Of a stretch of 58,835 bases of DNA, positions 49,738 to 58,835 are shown piece by piece. A program made the position numbers and the translations under genes. How positions within the stretch are numbered: the stretch's first letter is position 1; each line of letters opens with the position of its first letter. Origin of the DNA: Candidatus Cloacimonadota bacterium (GTDB lineage Bacteria > Cloacimonadota > Cloacimonadia > Cloacimonadales > TCS61). Below the pieces are notes generated by a model. It saw nothing but the letters and a program-made list of their open reading frames with translations. It did no database searches and was not told the DNA's origin. The stretch covers positions 1-58,835 of the forward strand of contig JAGGWK010000032.1 of assembly GCA_021157525.1 (NCBI GenBank), given 5' to 3'.

Positions 49738-51941
49738 TAAAAAAAGCGGTGCCCCAGTACGATGTAAAGGTACGGGCCTTTCTTTTCCGGAGAACGGGCA
49801 ACGGTGATGTTCAGCGGCCCGATGGGTGTGTAGGCACCTAACCCGGCACCGCATCCTTGTACATTCTGGCCATCAAACAGCGTTTCCTTTTGAAGGGTGT
49901 ATTTGGCATAATTGTAATGAGCGGTAGCGTATAAATTCTCCCGAAATTCCCATTGCAGGTCGGTGTGCCAGCAGAAGAGCCGAGTGGCGGTGACGTTCAT
50001 GAACTTGAGTCCCCAAAAGGGATAAACCCCGCTTTCGTAACTGGTAGAGCCACCCAGATAAAGGTATTGATCTGCCGCCACATCTTCCCCCTCTACCATT
50101 CCAATCTCCACGCCATGAGAGATAGCGACTTTGGGTAACGTTTTATTAGTCCAGATAAAATCGAAGGTAGCACGCTGCACGGGATTACTCATGGTCTTCT
50201 TATCATCCAGGTGCACCTTATAATTATTTTCTACCACAAAATTGACGTAATGGCCGTGGGTGGGAAAGCTTTGGCGATTCATGGTATCACTGCGTATCCA
50301 TCCACGGGTTGTAAAGTTATTTGAGCGGGAAACCGATGAATCCCAGGAATCGGGAACTGCCTGGGGATCCAGTCGTATGTATTTGTATTCACATGCTCCG
50401 CCCAATTCAAAACTGCTCGCATAAGTGGTGCGTAAGCCCACGTTGGCAATCAGGGATTTGTAGTCGTAACTGGCCTTCAGTTTGTTAGTATGAAAGGCAT
50501 AGATGGGGATATACCACTTGCGCAGGGTTACATCAACATTGAAGCCCAAACCGGGTTTCCATCCTGTATAGATAAAGTAGGATGCACGGAGAGATGGGTT
50601 TTCTCCCACATTGGCGTCTATGCCAACAGTCGATCCCTGGCCCACAACATTGCGGAAAAGGGCGTTTATCAACAGGGATGAGTAGAGCTGATTATCGTAG
50701 GCCACGCCAACATTGAGGTAGTGGGTGGTTTTTTCTATCACCCGCACAAAGAGATTCACACCGCTGGGAACCGGCTCCAGTTTGTAGCTTACCCGTTCGA
50801 AATATTGGGTTCCATACACCCGCTCGATAGCGGTATCCAGTTGATCCGGTGAAATCCAGCTGTTTTTCTTCAATTGCAACATTCGTTTCACCGTAGCACT
50901 TGAGACGTTGCGCAATCCTTGAACATAAATTTTCCGGATGTGCAACGAATCCACGGTGAGGGGCCAGCGGGTGTCTTGTTTCGGCGGGAAGTTGGTGCGC
51001 AGAGAATCTGCCAGGTGCTTCAGTGTTTGGTATTGGTTGCGTGCGGCAATTTCGCCCTTTTCGATGATGGCGCTGGTTTTATTAAAGTCCATGATGGAAA
51101 AGTCTTCCACCTCGGGATCAATAATATAGTCGCACAGTTTCCGCTGTTCCAACGTAGAGCGATTGCCCATGAAGTTTACCGACTGCTGCATGATGCGCAC
51201 CAGAGAATTGAGCTGCTTGCGGGTATATAGTGGCGAGCTCACATCCACACCGATCACGATATCAGCGCCCATCTCCCGTACATCCTGCACGGGAAAGTTG
51301 CGCACCAGACCGCCATCCACCAGAAGTTGTCCATCGATATCCATCGGTGAAAATGCCGAAGGAATAGACATGCTGGCACGGATGGCATCGGGAAGATAGC
51401 CGTCTTTGAGAACCACCACCTCGCCGGATTCTATGGCTGTGGCGATGCAGCGGAAGGGAATGGGAAGGTCGTTGAAATCCTCTATGTGATGGGCAGACAA
51501 CGTGAGGCGAGAGAGGAGAGCGGTAATGTTTTGGCCAGCTACCAATCCGGTAGGCAGTGAAATGTGAGATTGTTCGATGGGAAAGGATGCGGCATAGCGG
51601 TCTTGCAGTTCCCGTTCCTTCAGGCTCAGCTGACGGCGCGAAACTCTGTCCAGGAGCAGGTCATCCCAATTTTGTGCCAGCATTATTTTTTCCAGATCAT
51701 CAGAGCGGTACCCGATGGCATAGAGTCCGCCGATAATGCTTCCCATGCTGGTTCCACTGATGTAATCAATGGGGATACCCAGTTCTTCAATCACCTTCAG
51801 TGCGCCGATGTGTGCCAATCCTTTGGCACCTCCACCGCTGAGCACAAGCCCTATCTTCGGGCGCTGAGACTGATTATTCTGGGCTGCCAATCCCGAAAAA
51901 ACCAGAAGAAAAAGAAAAAACCACATTTGTTTCATAGACAT
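49737..51941 (-). CDS. Patatin-like phospholipase with POTRA/BamA-like surface antigen domain (PlpD-like, type Vd)
   Basis: GLVLSGGGAKGLAHIGALKVIEELGIPIDYISGTSMGS, LVDGGLVRNFP, C-terminal beta-barrel. Confidence 0.93.
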   Translation of the reverse strand: MSMKQMWFFLFLLVFSGLAAQNNQSQRPKIGLVLSGGGAKGLAHIGALKVIEELGIPIDYISGTSMGSIIGGLYAIGYRSDDLEKIMLAQNWDDLLLDRVSRRQLSLKERELQDRYAASFPIEQSHISLPTGLVAGQNITALLSRLTLSAHHIEDFNDLPIPFRCIATAIESGEVVVLKDGYLPDAIRASMSIPSAFSPMDIDGQLLVDGGLVRNFPVQDVREMGADIVIGVDVSSPLYTRKQLNSLVRIMQQSVNFMGNRSTLEQRKLCDYIIDPEVEDFSIMDFNKTSAIIEKGEIAARNQYQTLKHLADSLRTNFPPKQDTRWPLTVDSLHIRKIYVQGLRNVSSATVKRMLQLKKNSWISPDQLDTAIERVYGTQYFERVSYKLEPVPSGVNLFVRVIEKTTHYLNVGVAYDNQLYSSLLINALFRNVVGQGSTVGIDANVGENPSLRASYFIYTGWKPGLGFNVDVTLRKWYIPIYAFHTNKLKASYDYKSLIANVGLRTTYASSFELGGACEYKYIRLDPQAVPDSWDSSVSRSNNFTTRGWIRSDTMNRQSFPTHGHYVNFVVENNYKVHLDDKKTMSNPVQRATFDFIWTNKTLPKVAISHGVEIGMVEGEDVAADQYLYLGGSTSYESGVYPFWGLKFMNVTATRLFCWHTDLQWEFRENLYATAHYNYAKYTLQKETLFDGQNVQGCGAGLGAYTPIGPLNITVARSPEKKGPYLYIVLGHRFF

Positions 51942-52111
51942 TCCTGATAAATAACTTTTTGATTGTATGAAATATTGAAGCAACGCCCATGCGTCAATGA
52001 GTTTTTGCTTTTACCATCCTTCAATGCCAGGGATTTGTTGCAAATTCCCTCCTTGACGCATGATTGCCCATTTCCCTGATCGATCACAAGATAATGAATA
52101 AAGGGAAGATC

Positions 52112-54085
52112 ATGCAAAAGATGCGGAATATCGGTATTTTGGCTCATGTGGATGCTGGGAAAACCACGATAACAGAACAGATGCTTTTTCTGGCAGGGGA
52201 GTTACACCGGCTGGGCAATGTAGATGCCGGCAACAGCGTGAGTGATAGTATGAAGGTGGAGCAGGAGCGGGGTATTTCTGTGCGTTCCGCAGCCCTTCGC
52301 TTTGAATACCAGAATGTCATTTTTAATCTCATCGATACACCGGGGCATAGCGATTTTTCTGGAGAAGTGGAGCGGGCACTTTCCGTGCTGGATGGTGCAA
52401 TTCTGGTGATTTCAGCTGCCGAAGGCATCCAGGCGCAAACCACTGTTTTGTGGCAGTATCTCCGCACGTTGGCCATTCCCACTATTATTTTTATCAACAA
52501 AATAGACCGCATTACCGCCGATGTCGAAGGCGTTCTGGATGGCATCGAAGCGTCCCTCTCTCCTCATTTTGTGTTGCTCCAGCGTCCGGTAGCTCAGGCA
52601 AGTATGGATGCAAACATCGTGCCCTGGGATGCCGATATTGCCGCAGATGAGTGGTTTAGTGGAAATGTCGATAAGATCGTAGAGCAGGATGACACCCTTT
52701 TGATGCGGTATCTGGAGGGAGAAGCTCTTTCAACCCAGGAGCTCGCAATCAGCCTGGGAGTATCCTGCCGTGCAGCAAAGCTGCACCCGGTGCTGTTGGG
52801 TGTGGCCAAAAGAGGTGTGGGTATTTCTGAATTGTTACAGGGGATTATAGATTTTTTACCACAGCCGGCAATGGCAGCAGCACCGGAGCCACTGGCCGCC
52901 AGAGTTTTTAAGATAATCCACGATCCCGGGCTGGGGAAAATAACTTTTCTGCGGGTATTTGGCGGTAAATTCCAGCCTCGGGATCTATTGCATAATGCCA
53001 CCCGTGGGATAGATGAAAAGGTAAATATGATCAAGATACATCGGGCCAGTGGCTGGCAGGATACTCCCTATGCCGCAGCTGGCGATGTTGTGGCAGTGGC
53101 GGGGTTGAAGTCTGCTGCGGTGGGTGATGTCTTGGGAACTGACCTGTTGCCAGAGAAACCGCTTCTATCGGTTGCGCCTTTTTCGGTGCAGGTAGTGGCA
53201 GAGGATCCAACGGATTACACCGCATTGGCTCAGGCACTGGGCATCCTGAATGCAGAAGAACCAAACCTCAATTTTGTGTGGGATCGGGATGAACGGACTT
53301 TTACCGTAGAGGTGATGGGTTATATTCATATCCAGATTTTACAGCAGATTATCCACGATCGTTTTGCCATAGCGGCCCGACTTACCGAGCCCATAATTAT
53401 CTATCGTGAAACCCCGCTGCAAACGGCAACAGGCAGCGAAGCTTACACCATGCCGAAGCCCTGTTGGGCTGTGGTTTCCTATCGCATTGCACCCGGGAAA
53501 CCGGGCTCAGGACTGGTGTATCATTCGGAAGTGTCGGTAGATAAAATTGCGTCAAAATACCAGAAAGAAATCCAGCGCATGCTGCCCGGCGCATTGAAGC
53601 AAGGGCCGCTGGGTTGGCAGGTAACAGATATTGATATTACCCTGATAGATGGTGAAGATCACGAAATGCACAGCCGTCCCGGGGATTTCACTATTGCCAC
53701 CATGATGGCCGTTATGAAAGGTCTCACCCAGAGGGGCACCACCTTACTGGAACCGGTTTTTGCCTACAGCATTACCATTGAAGAGGATAAATGCGGAAGA
53801 GTGATGACTGACATCATAAAGATGCGGGGCAGCTATGAGCCCCCGGTTATCCAAAGGGGATTTGCCACCATCAGCGGCGTGGTTCCCGCTGCTACTTCTC
53901 TCGATTACCAGATTACTCTCAGCAGTATCTCAAGCGGAAAGGCGGTGTTCTATACACATTTTTCGGGTTATCGGCCATGCGCAGTGGCAGAAGGATCTAT
54001 CCGGCCATATAATGGTGTTCATCCACTGGATCGATCAAAGTTTATTTTGAAAATGCGCGGTGCAATTATTCAGGGGGCTTTGTAG
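52112..54085 (+). CDS. TetM/EF-G-like translational GTPase (ribosomal protection protein family)
   Basis: IGILAHVDAGKTTITEQMLFLAGELHRLGNVDAGNSVSDSMKVEQERGISVRSA, IDTPGHSDFSGEVERAL; SD AAAGGGAAG. Confidence 0.92.
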   Translation: MQKMRNIGILAHVDAGKTTITEQMLFLAGELHRLGNVDAGNSVSDSMKVEQERGISVRSAALRFEYQNVIFNLIDTPGHSDFSGEVERALSVLDGAILVISAAEGIQAQTTVLWQYLRTLAIPTIIFINKIDRITADVEGVLDGIEASLSPHFVLLQRPVAQASMDANIVPWDADIAADEWFSGNVDKIVEQDDTLLMRYLEGEALSTQELAISLGVSCRAAKLHPVLLGVAKRGVGISELLQGIIDFLPQPAMAAAPEPLAARVFKIIHDPGLGKITFLRVFGGKFQPRDLLHNATRGIDEKVNMIKIHRASGWQDTPYAAAGDVVAVAGLKSAAVGDVLGTDLLPEKPLLSVAPFSVQVVAEDPTDYTALAQALGILNAEEPNLNFVWDRDERTFTVEVMGYIHIQILQQIIHDRFAIAARLTEPIIIYRETPLQTATGSEAYTMPKPCWAVVSYRIAPGKPGSGLVYHSEVSVDKIASKYQKEIQRMLPGALKQGPLGWQVTDIDITLIDGEDHEMHSRPGDFTIATMMAVMKGLTQRGTTLLEPVFAYSITIEEDKCGRVMTDIIKMRGSYEPPVIQRGFATISGVVPAATSLDYQITLSSISSGKAVFYTHFSGYRPCAVAEGSIRPYNGVHPLDRSKFILKMRGAIIQGAL

Positions 54086-54197
54086 TGCCCCGCAGGGATT
54101 GGAAAATTTCCAGCAGTAGAATACCATGAGAAGTTTGGAATTACATTCATATCTCAGGTAAAAAAGTGGTTTCATGGGCCCATGGAAAGAAGTAAAA

Positions 54198-54860
54198 TCA
54201 GTGTATCTGTTCCCAATAGCGTTGAATCTGGCGATAATCTGATGCATAAAAATCCGCTTCTTCCCGAATGGCAGAGGCTTCCCATGCTGAGTTTGCATCT
54301 TCTATAGCCCACACCTGCATCTCTGCTGCATGAGCCGCCTGAACACCCACCAGCACATCTTCCATTACGATGCAGTTATTTGGCGATGTATCCAGTTGGG
54401 ATGCAACCCGTAAGAATATATCCGGAAAGGGCTTACCTCTTAAATTGCTGCATCCTGCCACAATGGTTTCAAAATAAGAGAGCACGCCATTGGCTTCTAA
54501 TACGATGTTCGCCAGTTCCAAGCTGTTACTGGTGCCTACTCCCATCTTTATATTCTGACGATGCAGCATCTCCAGAAATTCTTTGGCTCCGGGTTTTAGC
54601 TTCACATCTTGCATATAGTGTTTGCGAACCATCTCTGTCCATTCTGCGATGATGGATTCCGGCGAGTCTTGAAAGTCAAATTTTTCTTTGAAATACTGGG
54701 CGATTTCTGTGATGCTGTTGCCACCTTCCACATTTTGAAAAAGGTCAGGGGGCACCGTAATGCCCCGCTTCGCTAAAAATTCCCCGTCAACCCGATGCCA
54801 CACTCCCATAGAGTCTATCAGTGTGCCATCCAGATCGAAAATGACAGCTTTATAAATCAT
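54198..54860 (-). CDS. HAD-superfamily hydrolase (beta-phosphoglucomutase-like)
   Basis: KAVIFDLDGTLIDSMGVWHRVD, GVGTSNSLELANIVLEANG, KPFPDIFLRVA, VMEDVLVGVQAAHAA. Confidence 0.92.
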   Translation of the reverse strand: MIYKAVIFDLDGTLIDSMGVWHRVDGEFLAKRGITVPPDLFQNVEGGNSITEIAQYFKEKFDFQDSPESIIAEWTEMVRKHYMQDVKLKPGAKEFLEMLHRQNIKMGVGTSNSLELANIVLEANGVLSYFETIVAGCSNLRGKPFPDIFLRVASQLDTSPNNCIVMEDVLVGVQAAHAAEMQVWAIEDANSAWEASAIREEADFYASDYRQIQRYWEQIH

Positions 54861-54889
54861 CTTAAATCCTTACAAACATTGCAAAACCA

Positions 54890-55894
54890 TCAGCTGTTTT
54901 GCAGCTTTTCCCGCACCTTTGCACTTATGATGTCCATAGTCCACACAACCGCAGCGATGAGCCAGATGATGATACCCACATTGTGCCATCGAAGCATCTG
55001 CTGCTGTTGGAGCAGTAAAAGCCCGATACCGCCGCCGCCAACAAAGCCCACGATGGTTGCCATGCGAACGTTGATATCCCAGCGATAGATGGTAAAGGCC
55101 AGGAATGGTGAGACGATTTGGGGAACAACGGCATAAACCCACGTTTGCAGCGTTGTGGCACCGGTGGCTTGTATCGCCTCCACTGTGCCATGGTCGATGT
55201 TCTCGATCTGTTCAGAATAAAGTTTGGTAAGGGCTGCAATAGAATGGACCATTAATGCCAGCATCCCTGCATAAGGTCCGATACCTACCCAAACCGAAAA
55301 GATGATGGCCCACACCACGGCTTCTATCGAGCGGAATATGGTGGCTATGGTGCGGATGATAAGATACACGGTATTCCCCAGCAGTGTGTGGGGCATCAGA
55401 TTACGAGCAGCAAAAAAACTGAGGACAAAGGCAAGGGGAATGGCAAAAACCGTGGCCAGCAACGCCAGATAAATGGTTTCGGCCAGGGCTGCCAGACATT
55501 CAGATAAAATGCCAAGATTAGGAGAGAAGATTCCATTTACTATCGTTCCGGCATTTTGGAACTTCATGAAAAACTTGTAGGGATTCACCTGCACAATAAT
55601 CCATCCCACCACAAAGGTCGTGATTATCAACACAACGAGAAACCATCCCCAAAAGGTATGCATCCAAGGTTTTTTTCCCTCTGCCGAAAAACCATATCCC
55701 CAGCAGCCAATAGAATATCCCGTTATATTTTGCACAACTGCAACCAAAACACCTACGATGACGACATACAAAAGATCGACGGATAAACCTGCCCATTCAT
55801 TGGCCAGATAGGCGATGCATCCAATGAAATATACCGAAATAACCAGGTCGAGAATGACAGATAATACGCGTTTTTTTACTTTTTCTATGTTCAT
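54890..55894 (-). CDS. Phosphonate-type ABC transporter permease (PhnE-like)
   Basis: YLALLATVFAIPLAFVLSFFAARNL, RSIEAVVWAIIF, EQIENIDHGTVEAIQATGAT. Confidence 0.93.
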   Translation of the reverse strand: MNIEKVKKRVLSVILDLVISVYFIGCIAYLANEWAGLSVDLLYVVIVGVLVAVVQNITGYSIGCWGYGFSAEGKKPWMHTFWGWFLVVLIITTFVVGWIIVQVNPYKFFMKFQNAGTIVNGIFSPNLGILSECLAALAETIYLALLATVFAIPLAFVLSFFAARNLMPHTLLGNTVYLIIRTIATIFRSIEAVVWAIIFSVWVGIGPYAGMLALMVHSIAALTKLYSEQIENIDHGTVEAIQATGATTLQTWVYAVVPQIVSPFLAFTIYRWDINVRMATIVGFVGGGGIGLLLLQQQQMLRWHNVGIIIWLIAAVVWTMDIISAKVREKLQNS

Positions 55895-56658
55895 CGGATT
55901 TCCACCTCTTCTGCGTCTTCTCCATAAATTGATTGGAATCGGGCTTCATCTATCTCTTGAGGGGAGCCGTCAAAAACGATTTTGCCGCCCTTCAGTGCAA
56001 TCACCCGAGTGCCGTATTTACGAGCCAAACTGAGAAAATGAAGGGAACAAACCACGGTCATGTTCTCTTCGTGATTGAGTACTCCCAGATATTTCATCAC
56101 TGAATCTGCTGTAGCAGGGTCCAGGCTGGCGACCGGCTCATCGGCGAAGATCATCTTGGGATGCTGCATCAGGGCCCGGGCAATGGCTACTCGCTGTTGC
56201 TGGCCGCCACTGAGGTTTTTGGTCTTTTTCCTGGCAAATTCTGAAAGGCCAACCCGGTTCAGGTTTGCCATTGCTTCTGCCACATCATCCTTTTGGTGAT
56301 TGAAGGCAAGAGCATGCCACAGAGAAACATAACCCAACTTTCCACTGAGTACATTGGTAAGGGAACTCAAATTTTTGATGAGGTTGAATTGCTGGAAAAT
56401 CATCCCGATTTGACGACGTATCCTCCTCAATTGAGCTGGATTGGCATTCACCACATCCTGATCGAGAATTGTCACATCCCCAGAGCTGGGCTCAATCAAA
56501 CGATTGAGGCATCGCAGCAAAGTGGATTTTCCCGAACCCGAGAGGCCCAGCAAAATGATGAATTCACCCTCATGAATAGTGAGGTTAATCCCCTTGAGTG
56601 CATGGGTCCCACTGTCATAAGTCTTATGCAGATTTGTCGTTTGTATGATGCTCTTCAT
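55891..56658 (-). CDS. Phosphonate-type ABC transporter ATP-binding protein (PhnC-like)
   Basis: [67 protein letters not shown]. Confidence 0.95.
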   Translation of the reverse strand: MKSIIQTTNLHKTYDSGTHALKGINLTIHEGEFIILLGLSGSGKSTLLRCLNRLIEPSSGDVTILDQDVVNANPAQLRRIRRQIGMIFQQFNLIKNLSSLTNVLSGKLGYVSLWHALAFNHQKDDVAEAMANLNRVGLSEFARKKTKNLSGGQQQRVAIARALMQHPKMIFADEPVASLDPATADSVMKYLGVLNHEENMTVVCSLHFLSLARKYGTRVIALKGGKIVFDGSPQEIDEARFQSIYGEDAEEVEIR

Positions 56659-56669
56659 AGATGTTAACT

Positions 56670-57575
56670 TTATTGTACCAGTTCGGAGATATCCATGCCC
56701 AGCAGGGAGATAGTTTTGCGTACCACATCATAATCGGCATCTGTGGCCCGAACAAAATTATCGATATCAAGCAGTTTCACCAGAGTTTCATGGCCAGATT
56801 CCGTAGCGGCAAAATCCAGCAGCGCCTGGGTGATCTTTTCTTTCATTTCAGTTGGCAACCCTTTGCGGTAGGTCACCGTATCATTGGGAATCCAGTCAGT
56901 GTAGCCTATAACTTTTACCTTTTCCAGGATGTCTGGATAGGTCTGTAATACTGCCCGCCTGGCATCCCGAACCGTGCCGTCTTCGTTATCTGGTGCCCAA
57001 AAGGAGCAGCCCACATCAGCTCGTCCCTGATATACGGCAAGGATGGCTTGGGGATGTCCGCCAGAAAAGAAGGATTGTGCCGGCTCGATGCCCTTTTGCT
57101 TGAGCAATGCATGAGGATACATATATCCCGAAGTGGAGGCTGCATCTGTGTAGGCAATCACTTTCCCCTGGATGTCTTCGATACAATTTACATCGCCATC
57201 GGTGCGGGCGACAAACTGTCCTTTGTATTTTGCCAGACCCTTCCGTACAACGGTGAGGGCAACTTCAGCATCGTATTTTTCATGAGCCAATACGTAGGCA
57301 AAGGTGGCAAACCACGCGATGTCTGTCTCGTCAGTTCCCATGGCCTCTATCACAGAAGCATAACTGGTGGGCACTGCCACTTTGAAATAGTAACCGGTTC
57401 GCTCCGTTAAATAATCCGCCACTGCTTTACCGTTGGTGATGATGGTTCCCGCTTCCATAGATGGGACAAAGTACATTTTTATGGGATTAGATTTTGATCC
57501 CAAGGGTTCATTTTTACCACAACTCAGCAGGGCAAGGGTGATGACAATTCCTAGTAAAAGTTTCCAATACCTCAT
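56670..57575 (-). CDS. Phosphonate/phosphate-type ABC transporter substrate-binding lipoprotein (PhnD-like)
   Basis: Lipobox LALLSCGKNEP; VPTSYASVIEAMGTDETDIAWFATFAYVLAHEK, DIQGKVIAYTDAASTSGYMYPHALL. Confidence 0.92.
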   Translation of the reverse strand: MRYWKLLLGIVITLALLSCGKNEPLGSKSNPIKMYFVPSMEAGTIITNGKAVADYLTERTGYYFKVAVPTSYASVIEAMGTDETDIAWFATFAYVLAHEKYDAEVALTVVRKGLAKYKGQFVARTDGDVNCIEDIQGKVIAYTDAASTSGYMYPHALLKQKGIEPAQSFFSGGHPQAILAVYQGRADVGCSFWAPDNEDGTVRDARRAVLQTYPDILEKVKVIGYTDWIPNDTVTYRKGLPTEMKEKITQALLDFAATESGHETLVKLLDIDNFVRATDADYDVVRKTISLLGMDISELVQ

Positions 57576-57588
57576 TTAAAATCTCCTT

Positions 57589-58266
57589 TTATGATACAAC
57601 TGATTTCAGCCCGTTTATCCCATCGATATGGTAGGTGAAAATCGCCTTTTTATCGGTACCACCCTTGGGATTTACCCAACAGGTGTCAATGCCAAATTCC
57701 GTAGCACCCACAATATCAGTTTCGTAGTTATCCCCTATCATCAGGATGCGGGATCTGTCTTTTTCTCCCAATGCTTCACAGGCGATTTCGAATATCCGAG
57801 GATGCGGCTTGGGATATCCGACTTCTTCAGAAATGATGACTTTTGGAAAATAGGAGGCCAATCCGGAATGTGCCAGTCGTGCTCGTTGCACATCGGCCAG
57901 GCCGTTTGTGATAAGGCCAATGGAAAATCGTGTGCTGCACCATGCAACCGCATCCAGTGCATGGGGTAACAAAAAACCACATTGGGAAAGGATGTTTATG
58001 TATGTGGCTGCAGCCCGGGATGCATCCAGCTTGAGCCTGTGTCGCTTAAATAGCTGGTCGAAACGTTGTACCCGCAACTGTTCACCACTCACTTCCCCTG
58101 CAGAAAATTGCTTCCACAGCCGGTGATTGATCTCTGTATAATCGTCGCGAAAATCCTGCGGGTTCAGCTGATACTGCCGAAAAGTTGCATCAAATGCGGT
58201 GGCTTCTGCCTTGGTGAAATCAAATAAAACCTCGTCGGCGTCGAATAACAACGTTGAATACTTCAC
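57589..58266 (-). CDS. HAD hydrolase, YjjG/noncanonical pyrimidine nucleotidase-like
   Basis: KYSTLLFDADEVLFDFTKAEATAF, GLITNGLADVQRARLAHSGL, KVIISEEVGYPKPHPRIFEIA; SD GGAGGA just before GTG 58266. Confidence 0.9.
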   Translation of the reverse strand: MKYSTLLFDADEVLFDFTKAEATAFDATFRQYQLNPQDFRDDYTEINHRLWKQFSAGEVSGEQLRVQRFDQLFKRHRLKLDASRAAATYINILSQCGFLLPHALDAVAWCSTRFSIGLITNGLADVQRARLAHSGLASYFPKVIISEEVGYPKPHPRIFEIACEALGEKDRSRILMIGDNYETDIVGATEFGIDTCWVNPKGGTDKKAIFTYHIDGINGLKSVVS

Positions 58267-58655
58267 TCTTCCTCCCATGGTTCAATGGCTGAACTCAGTT
58301 TTATCGTCAATGGTTTTTTGTGGCTTCCGCTGCCAAGTACCCAGCCTGGTTCCCCAATACCCACAAAGTGCCATTTATTTTTGCCACCGAAACCGCCGAA
58401 TCCATCCGCTTTCTCCAGCAATTCCCGGATATGCAGCGACAGGCAGAATCACTGGAAATTGCGGCACCCTCACATGAAAAAACAACCCGACCGTTTCAAC
58501 GGTTTACCTCATACTGTATCCGGTCCCATCCTTCTTCACTGCTGACGAACCTCACCGTAACGACACCAAAGCTCATATCCGACATAAATTAAAGTTGACA
58601 CTCATTTCCAAAAACCAATTGTTGGCAATGATGTTACCCGAACCAGGGAGATGCT

Positions 58656-58808
58656 ATGAGAATTGGATTGGAAGATTGCGTTACAGATGAACACAGGAGT
58701 ACTGCGTTGATTTCTTACGCCGAGATTTATACGCATGTGTCGAACGTAGTAAAGAATAAAATCGTTAGTCCATTAGACAATTTGAAATTAGGTAAGGAAA
58801 ATGAATAA
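58656..58808 (+). CDS. Hypothetical 50-aa ORF
   Basis: MRIGLEDCVTDEHRSTALISYAEIYTHVSNVVKNKIVSPLDNLKLGKENE*; AGGGAG upstream. Confidence 0.35.
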   Translation: MRIGLEDCVTDEHRSTALISYAEIYTHVSNVVKNKIVSPLDNLKLGKENE

Positions 58809-58835
58809 TGAATGCCAAAATCTAAAGATTATATC

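Noticed and set aside
52112-54085. Annotation as an acquired tetracycline-resistance gene
   Set aside because: Divergent domain IV loop and lack of mobile context; resistance cannot be claimed from sequence alone.
1-58835. CRISPR array, rRNA operon, prophage
   Set aside because: No regularly spaced direct repeats, rRNA sequence or phage structural genes were seen.

Overview
The window is a gene-dense bacterial chromosome segment. Gene content and style suggest an uncultured Gram-negative lineage such as Candidatus Cloacimonadota; this is inference only. It is mostly housekeeping: threonine aldolase, ftsY, rpsT, amidase, a complete rnfCDGEAB operon, folC, serA, tRNA-Asn, serC, PBP1A, rlmN, deoC, a YtrA-type GntR/ABC operon, SppA, a ppx/DUF47/pit phosphate locus, uvrA, dapD, a GGDEF protein, a MutY-like glycosylase, a patatin/BamA-like protein, a TetM-like GTPase and a phosphonate-type ABC transporter flanked by two HAD phosphatases. 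Both edges look decayed or accessory. The most interesting signals are: (1) a heptamer, GGATGCA/TGCATCC, present about 54 times by eye on both strands, in all reading frames and in intergenic gaps, which could be an undescribed uptake-sequence-like or modification motif; (2) a promoter / structured element / terminator cassette at about 3040-3187 resembling an unannotated small RNA; (3) small ORFs missing from the ORF track, notably a 40-aa ORF in the ABC/adhesin/SppA cluster and a shortened YccF-like 47-aa ORF; (4) unusual protein architectures: a beta-barrel-like region fused to SppA, PBP1A with a C-terminal repeat region, and a MutY homologue lacking Fe-S cysteines. No CRISPR array, rRNA or intact mobile element was seen. 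All counts and alignments were done by eye.
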